From the NCBI GenBank assembly GCA_023143455.1, contig JAGLHT010000001.1, positions 1-64,000 on the forward strand: a stretch of DNA of 64,000 bases, read 5' to 3'. Under the pieces are notes generated by a model. It had not been told where the DNA came from. It searched no databases and worked only from the letters and a program-made list of their open reading frames with translations. Both the position numbers and the translations under genes were made by a program. Shown here piece after piece: positions 58,802-64,000 of this stretch. Position 1 is the stretch's first letter; every line of letters starts with the position of its first letter. This DNA is from Desulfobacterales bacterium (lineage in GTDB: Bacteria; Desulfobacterota; Desulfobacteria; Desulfobacterales; Desulfobacteraceae).

Positions 58802-60274
58802 ATGATAAATACTGATATTGTTTTAGTTAAGCCAGGTAGTCAAAAACAACTATATGGTAAATTAAGTGATTTCCAATTAACCGGAATCGAGCCTCCTCTA
58901 TGGGGAGCAATACTCGCCTCATATTTGCGTGATCTTGGTTTTTCTGTTGTATTGTATGATGCTGAAGTTGAAGAGTGGGGATATAATGAAACAGCTGAAA
59001 AGATTAAAGAGATTAACCCCATTTTATTTGTTATATTAGTTTCAGGTAGCAACCCATCTGCTTCAACAATGAATATGACAGGTGCCAGCCAAATCATATC
59101 TCAGGTAAAAGAGATTGCTCCTTCTATTATAACTGTGATGGCTGGACTTCATGTCAGTGCATTACCTGAACAAACAGTATTGGAAGAATTTGCTGATTTT
59201 GTTTGTCAAGGAGAAGGCTTTTATACACTACCTCCCCTGATTGAATCTTTAAAGAACAAAACAGAAGTAAAAAATATTCCTGGATTATGGTACAAAAAAG
59301 ATGGACAAGTTGTTAAAGGTGAATATCCTTCATTACTTAAAAACCTTGATGAACTACCAATGCCAGCCTGGGACATGCTTCCGATGCAAAAATATCGCGC
59401 TCATAATTGGCATTGTTTTGATGATATAAACAAACGTCAACCCTATGCTATTATATATACTAGCTTAGGATGCCCTTTCCATTGCAATTTTTGTTGTATC
59501 AATGCTCTTTTTGGGAAAAATATAATCAGGTATCGTAGTATAGAGAATGTTATTTCTGAAATTGATTATCTTGTAAATGAACATGGAATTCGAAATATAA
59601 AAATAATGGATGAAATGTTTGCTTTAAATGAGAAACGAGTAGTAGCATTATGTGAAAAGATAGTTGAACGAAAATATGATCTTAATATGTGGGCATATGC
59701 CAGGGTAGATACCGTTAATGAAAAGATGCTTTCTATAATGAAGAAAGCTGGAATTAATTGGGTATCCTATGGAATTGAATCAGGGAATAAACGTGTGATA
59801 AGAGATGTGTCCAAAGGATATAAATTTGAAAAAGTAAATCAAGCAGTAGAAATGACTTATAAAGTGGGGATGCACATTTGTGCTAATTATATTTTTGGAT
59901 TACCAGAAGATGACTATGACTCTATGAATGAAACTCTTAAATTAATGCTTGATATCAATGCGGAATGGTCAAACATATATTGTGCAATGGCTTATCCTGG
60001 CTCAGAGCTTTATAATATTGCAATAAGAGAACAGATGCCACTACCTTTGTCGTGGGATGAATATTCTCAATACTCTGCTGAATTGCGACCATTACCGACA
60101 AAATATCTTTCAGGTGAACAAATACTTGCATATAGAGATTATGCCTTTAACATGTATCACACAAATCCAAAATATCTGAATATGATCAATAATAAATTTG
60201 GAGAAAATACTGTACAGCATATTGTTGAGATGGTATCCAATAAGCTAGAACGAAAATATTCTAAACCCTATTAG
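58802..60274 (+). CDS. B12-binding-domain radical SAM protein (second of three)
   Basis: A 490-residue protein with a cobalamin-binding domain (about 1-160; GIEPPLWGAILASYLRDLG and VMAGLHVSALPEQ) and a radical SAM core with C224, C228 and C231 in LGCPFHCNFC. The later YGIESGNKRVIRDVSKG and AYPGSELYN match the B12-radical SAM family. The ATG at 58802 is preferred to GTG 58787. It follows the ColD-like gene, so a modified deoxysugar is a reasonable substrate. Confidence 0.82.
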   Translation: MINTDIVLVKPGSQKQLYGKLSDFQLTGIEPPLWGAILASYLRDLGFSVVLYDAEVEEWGYNETAEKIKEINPILFVILVSGSNPSASTMNMTGASQIISQVKEIAPSIITVMAGLHVSALPEQTVLEEFADFVCQGEGFYTLPPLIESLKNKTEVKNIPGLWYKKDGQVVKGEYPSLLKNLDELPMPAWDMLPMQKYRAHNWHCFDDINKRQPYAIIYTSLGCPFHCNFCCINALFGKNIIRYRSIENVISEIDYLVNEHGIRNIKIMDEMFALNEKRVVALCEKIVERKYDLNMWAYARVDTVNEKMLSIMKKAGINWVSYGIESGNKRVIRDVSKGYKFEKVNQAVEMTYKVGMHICANYIFGLPEDDYDSMNETLKLMLDINAEWSNIYCAMAYPGSELYNIAIREQMPLPLSWDEYSQYSAELRPLPTKYLSGEQILAYRDYAFNMYHTNPKYLNMINNKFGENTVQHIVEMVSNKLERKYSKPY

Positions 60275-60402
60275 CATCTTTATAACTGTACTGCTTAAAA
60301 TTAAATTAAGAATTATAATGCCCAAATTACTTGCCTGTATATAGTACAGACATGAATTCAAAATGAAATATATAAGTTAGAGAATAATTTAAGGAGTTTT
60401 AC

Positions 60403-61797
60403 ATGCGATTATCGTTGATCTTTCCTTCATGGACAGGCGTATTTGGTGAGATGGCTAAAGTCGCCAGAGGAGCGTCTACTTTTCCTCCACTGAATCTTGC
60501 ATATTTAGCAGCTATTGCAGAAAAAAATGGTCATACTGTGCAATTGATTGATGGAGAAGCTGAACAATTAAACATTCAAGAGATAATCAGTCGAACTAAA
60601 GGTTTTTCTCCAGATTTAATTGGATTAACTTCAACAACCCCAATGTTTCATTTTGCTGTTGAGCATGCTAAAGAATTTAAAAAGGCTATGCCATATGTTC
60701 CCATTGTAGCTGGAGGGCCCCATATTACGCATTTCCGAGAAGAAATTTTTCATGACTGCTTTGATTATTTTGTTATTGGTCAGTGTGAAGGGACCTTTGG
60801 AAATTTTCTGTCTACCCTTGAAAATGATGGTGATATGAGTGAGGTTCTTGGAATCCTTTACAGAAAGAATAAAGAAGTTTTTTTTTCAGGTGAAAATCCA
60901 CAGATAGTTGATCTTGACGAAATACCCTTCCCGGCAAGACATTTATTGAAGAAGGACAAATATTGTGTCGGAACTATGAAAGGGAGAAAAGTATATACTT
61001 CGATTATGGCATCAAGAGGATGTCCTTTTAAATGTGTTTTTTGTAGTACTTCTATTTATGGGAAAAAGGTGAGAAGAAGAACCCTTCAAAATCTTATAAC
61101 TGAAATAGAACATATATTGAAGGATCACAAGATCAATCATTTTTACTTTCTCGATGATACTCTAACGTTAAATAGGCGATATATTATAGAATTGTGCGAT
61201 GAGATTGAAAAGAGAGGGCTACAGTTTACTTGGGAAGGTGGTACTCGTGCAAACTTAGTAGATGAGGAACTGATTGCCAGAATGGCCAAATGTGGTTTGA
61301 TAAGAATATCTTTTGGGTTTGAAAGTGCAGATCTGAAAGTTAGGGATATTATCAAAAAGGAAGTACCTATTGAAAGCTACGAAAAAGCAAACAAACTGAC
61401 TAATAAATACGGTATTGAAACTATCAATTCTGTTATGTTAGGTCTCCCCGGGGATACTTATGAAAGCATAGAAAAAACAATAAAATTTATTCGGAATTCT
61501 CGAACAATTAAACATGCAACTTTTGGAATTGCTATTCCTTACCCTGGATCAGAGATGTATGAAATGGCATTAAATCAACAACATGGGCTTAAACTTGAAA
61601 CACAAGATTTTTCAAAATATCAGCGCTATAATTCAGCGGTTATGACAGTAAATGGGATTACACCTGAAAAAATGCGCCATCTCCAGAAAAAAGGTTTGAT
61701 ACGAATTTATTTAGTTCCATGGAGAATTGTACCAGTTTTGAAACGTTTTGGATTCAAGGCATTAATTAAACCGTTTATTAACGCACTAAGAGGCTAA
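60403..61797 (+). CDS. B12-binding-domain radical SAM protein (third of three)
   Basis: A 464-residue protein of the same superfamily as the two others, but clearly different in sequence. The B12-like domain (PPLNLAYLAAIAEKNGHTV, VAGGPHITHF) is followed by radical SAM cysteines C207, C211 and C214 in RGCPFKCVFC, then FGFESADLKVRDIIKKEV and IPYPGSEMYEMAL. A strong TAAGGAG ribosome site and a 128-base upstream gap, longer than its neighbours, suggest it may be expressed independently. Confidence 0.83.
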   Translation: MRLSLIFPSWTGVFGEMAKVARGASTFPPLNLAYLAAIAEKNGHTVQLIDGEAEQLNIQEIISRTKGFSPDLIGLTSTTPMFHFAVEHAKEFKKAMPYVPIVAGGPHITHFREEIFHDCFDYFVIGQCEGTFGNFLSTLENDGDMSEVLGILYRKNKEVFFSGENPQIVDLDEIPFPARHLLKKDKYCVGTMKGRKVYTSIMASRGCPFKCVFCSTSIYGKKVRRRTLQNLITEIEHILKDHKINHFYFLDDTLTLNRRYIIELCDEIEKRGLQFTWEGGTRANLVDEELIARMAKCGLIRISFGFESADLKVRDIIKKEVPIESYEKANKLTNKYGIETINSVMLGLPGDTYESIEKTIKFIRNSRTIKHATFGIAIPYPGSEMYEMALNQQHGLKLETQDFSKYQRYNSAVMTVNGITPEKMRHLQKKGLIRIYLVPWRIVPVLKRFGFKALIKPFINALRG

Positions 61798-61807
61798 CTA
61801 TAAGAAA

Positions 61808-62878
61808 ATGGAAAAAGTAAAATTCTCTCAATTGTGGATTGAAGAAGAACAATATTTACGTGAACAATCCGCTCAATTACAAGATAATTCTATCGCTGTA
61901 GAAATTGGAACTGCTCAAGGAGGCTCTGCTTATATTTTGGCCACCTCTACAAATGCTCAAGAGATGACTATTCATACTTATGACATCTCTCCTTCGAAAG
62001 AAGCCCACAACAACCTGCGTGGAATAGACTGTATTGTTTTCCATGCAAAATCATCTGTTGAAGGGGCTAAAGAATGGGGAATGTCTTTTGATAATAAAAT
62101 CGATTTTTTATTTATTGATGGTAGTCATACTTTAGAAAATATTTTTCATGATTTTTTGTTGTGGTTTCCTCATGTAAAAGAGGGAGGGGTTATTGCTATA
62201 CACGATTATGATCCTGTTCACAGAGGAGGCTTTGCACATTTGGGTGTTAAGGTCTGTGTTGATGCTATTCTCAACCTTAATGCGCTGGTGGAAACTGAGC
62301 ATATTGGTAGAATTATTGGTGGCAAAAAGGGTTGTTCAGTCACTGAGGGTGAGTTTTTAGAACAATGCTATTACTCTTGGAAAAAAATTGGTCAAAAAGT
62401 TATTAGTTTTAGACAGTTTTCTTTGGATCAATGCAACATGATCGGTGAAGAAGATGAACTGGTAAGTATCCTTAGAAAACTAAAGGGAGCAACTGGCAAG
62501 TGTCTATCAGAACCTCCTATAAGAAAAGAAAATAAAATCATGGTTTTACCTCAACCTTTTTCAAAGAGCACATTTCAATTTGTTTCCGAGAACAAGAATA
62601 CAATTTTGCTAGATGAATTAACATTCTTTTACCTACTGTGGGAACTACTATTAAATAATCGAAGTGAGGTAATACAAATTACGCAAAACAAAAGAGATTT
62701 TTTTAAGTGGGAGGAAATACTGGAGATGTTTGACCATGCAAATAGTATAGAAAAAGTAGACGATATTTTTGAAATTAATACAACTAATATCCATACTCTT
62801 TCTCAGATTTGTGCTAGAGAACTTGTAAGAGTAAACATTCTAAAGAATATTTTTTTATCTATGACAGGTGGTATTTAA
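61808..62878 (+). CDS. Class I methyltransferase with a C-terminal domain of unknown function
   Basis: A 356-residue protein. Residues 1 to about 200 are a Methyltransf_24/CmcI-like domain: VEIGTAQGGSAYILA (SAM loop), HTYDISPSKEAHNN, FLFIDGSHTLENI and GGVIAIHDYDP. The last 150 residues do not resemble the family and are largely helical, with several Asn and Lys-rich runs. Whether that part binds the substrate is unknown. It lies between a radical SAM gene and a GT2 gene. Confidence 0.75.
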   Translation: MEKVKFSQLWIEEEQYLREQSAQLQDNSIAVEIGTAQGGSAYILATSTNAQEMTIHTYDISPSKEAHNNLRGIDCIVFHAKSSVEGAKEWGMSFDNKIDFLFIDGSHTLENIFHDFLLWFPHVKEGGVIAIHDYDPVHRGGFAHLGVKVCVDAILNLNALVETEHIGRIIGGKKGCSVTEGEFLEQCYYSWKKIGQKVISFRQFSLDQCNMIGEEDELVSILRKLKGATGKCLSEPPIRKENKIMVLPQPFSKSTFQFVSENKNTILLDELTFFYLLWELLLNNRSEVIQITQNKRDFFKWEEILEMFDHANSIEKVDDIFEINTTNIHTLSQICARELVRVNILKNIFLSMTGGI

Positions 62879-63607
62879 ATGATGAAGGTTTGTATTGTTA
62901 TTCCAACGTTGAACGAGTTGCAAGGATTAAAAGAGATAGCATCAAAGATAAAATCAGAATGGTATGATCGCATAATAATTTTAGATGGAGGGTCCGTTGA
63001 TGGTACCATAGAATATGCAAAAAATGCTGGATATGATGTGGTTATACAAAAGAGACCTGGAGTCAGAATGGCATATATTGAATGTCAAGAATACCTAAAA
63101 GAAAACATTATCATTACTTTTAGCCCAGATGGGAATTCTGTTGTAGAGTCTATTCCTTTTTTGGTAGATGAAATCAAAAAAGGATATGATATGGTTATAG
63201 CATCAAGATATAAGGGAAACGCAAAGAGTTACGATGATACCTTTATTACTGGGATAGCAAATGCAACCTTTTCATTTTTAATATCATTGTTCGGGTATCG
63301 ATATACAGATGCAATGGTAATGTTTCGAGCTTATCGAAGAGAAGTCCCCAATAAATTGAAATTGAATATTGAAAGAAGTAATGTATATGAGAAATATATA
63401 GGTCGATATGTCAGCTGGGAACCTCTAATGTCAATAAGAGCAGCAAAAGCAAAACTAAAGATTTCTGAAATACCCTCTGATGAACCCATACGTATTGATG
63501 AAGAGCATGGAAGAGGTATGCTGCCGACTTCCCGCATTAATCATTATAGAGCAGGATTAGCATGCTTGTTCCAATTGTTTGAAGAAATCCTGTTCTGGAA
63601 ATTTTAA
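62879..63607 (+). CDS. Family 2 glycosyltransferase (polyprenyl-phosphate type)
   Basis: A 242-residue GT-A enzyme resembling dolichyl/undecaprenyl-phosphate sugar synthases: CIVIPTLNELQGLKEIA, IIILDGGSVDGTIEYA, FSPDGNSVVES and MVIASRYKG. Such enzymes attach a sugar to polyprenyl phosphate. ATG codons occur at 62879 and 62882. The next gene is a membrane protein, as expected if the lipid-linked sugar is used by a membrane transferase. Confidence 0.85.
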   Translation: MMKVCIVIPTLNELQGLKEIASKIKSEWYDRIIILDGGSVDGTIEYAKNAGYDVVIQKRPGVRMAYIECQEYLKENIIITFSPDGNSVVESIPFLVDEIKKGYDMVIASRYKGNAKSYDDTFITGIANATFSFLISLFGYRYTDAMVMFRAYRREVPNKLKLNIERSNVYEKYIGRYVSWEPLMSIRAAKAKLKISEIPSDEPIRIDEEHGRGMLPTSRINHYRAGLACLFQLFEEILFWKF

Positions 63608-63651
63608 ACCGAATTTTTAATTAATTATAGAATGCAAGGCAGAATAAAGAA

Positions 63652-64000
63652 ATGAAATTCAATAATCATTTTATAAGAGAAAATAAATATTATATTCAAA
63701 CAATTTTTTGTGCACTTTTGGTTACCATTATTTTTTCAATTAGATGGAAGAATTGCTTACCTTTTTCTGGTTATATGCCTTTGGCTGCCAATAGTGATCA
63801 ACTTGATATCTTTGCTCGCTTTTTAATATGGGCAAAAGAGCCTTTTTCTCTCCCTATAGGTACAATAAAGGGATTTACATTTCCTTTTGAGGATGCCAGC
63901 ATTACAAGAGGCCCGCTTCCATTATTTGCTCTGCTATTTAAAGGACTTTCGAGAATATATTCTCCATTTTCAGAATTTTACTATTTTGTTTTTGCAGAGA
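63652..64000 (+). CDS. Integral membrane protein, 3' truncated by window edge
   Basis: The first 116 residues of a membrane protein start at ATG 63652 (MKFNNHFIREN) and run off the window. A hydrophobic segment (about 13-30) is followed by a short soluble loop with FSLPIGTIKGFTFPFED and ITRGPLPLFALLFKGLSR. This resembles polyprenyl-linked sugar transferases or glycan-locus membrane proteins with a large periplasmic loop. The family cannot be assigned from the part seen. Confidence 0.7.
   Translation, partial: MKFNNHFIRENKYYIQTIFCALLVTIIFSIRWKNCLPFSGYMPLAANSDQLDIFARFLIWAKEPFSLPIGTIKGFTFPFEDASITRGPLPLFALLFKGLSRIYSPFSEFYYFVFAE

Noticed and set aside
1-64000. CRISPR array, tRNA, rRNA, IS or prophage elements
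   Set aside because: No regularly spaced repeats, no cloverleaf or rRNA sequence, and no transposase, integrase or phage genes were seen.

Overview
This is an AT-rich bacterial chromosome segment from a Gram-negative organism. The gene families fit a Desulfobacterota-type (Desulfobacteraceae-like) sulfate reducer: a short-form phosphatidylserine decarboxylase operon, CheX, a YcgR-like PilZ protein, PilD, FolE2, an LPP20 lipoprotein and an EPS-associated MarR regulator. That placement is inferred from gene content, not from a phylogenetic marker. No rRNA, tRNA, CRISPR array, IS element or phage gene was seen, and no gene-free gap exceeds about 250 bases.

Bases 1-20,500 are a core housekeeping region with genes on both strands. 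In order they are: the 3' part of rpsI, sbcB, a PilZ protein, HU, cheX, pilD, lon, tsaB and a SWIM/SNF2 helicase. An envelope and growth operon follows (psd-pssA-asd-greA-rpoZ-ttcA-like-folE2). Next come a reverse-strand pair (M18 aminopeptidase, DacB-type carboxypeptidase), an unknown exported protein, an LPP20 lipoprotein and an OmpA-domain protein.

Bases 20,560-22,065 form the border of an accessory locus. They hold an EPS-type MarR regulator whose start codon lies in a perfect palindrome, a MntA/HepT toxin-antitoxin pair, and a decayed tandem duplication of the hepT/pseG junction.

Bases 22,066-64,000 are one very large surface-glycan locus. Every gene is on the plus strand, many overlap, and the locus runs off the window. 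Its modules are: (a) pseudaminic-acid-type synthesis with two fused enzymes (PseG-GNAT and PseI-PseC) plus an ABC flippase; (b) a CDP-linked, probably C-methyl-branched 6-deoxysugar (RfbF, RfbG, 3,5-epimerase, C-methyltransferase, reductase); (c) a TylF-like/CmcI-like methyltransferase pair; (d) a second nonulosonate-like module (SpsF-like protein, asparagine-synthase-like amidotransferase, NeuB-like synthase lacking SAF, a GT2-cytidylyltransferase fusion, acyltransferase); (e) an amidination module (HisH-, HisF- and WbuX-like); (f) a methyltransferase/aminotransferase/SpsF/Gfo-Idh module; (g) a GDP-heptose-like module (HddC, HddA) beside a split transketolase and a ColD-type His-containing dehydratase; and (h) three B12-binding radical SAM enzymes, further methyltransferases and glycosyltransferases.

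Together these genes would make, decorate (methylate, acylate, amidinate) and export an unusually complex surface polysaccharide or protein glycan. The strongest candidate for undescribed chemistry is 52,997-60,274, where a two-carbon-transfer enzyme sits beside a sugar 3-dehydratase and radical SAM proteins. The PseI-PseC fusion and the SAF-less NeuB/GT-cytidylyltransferase module come next.
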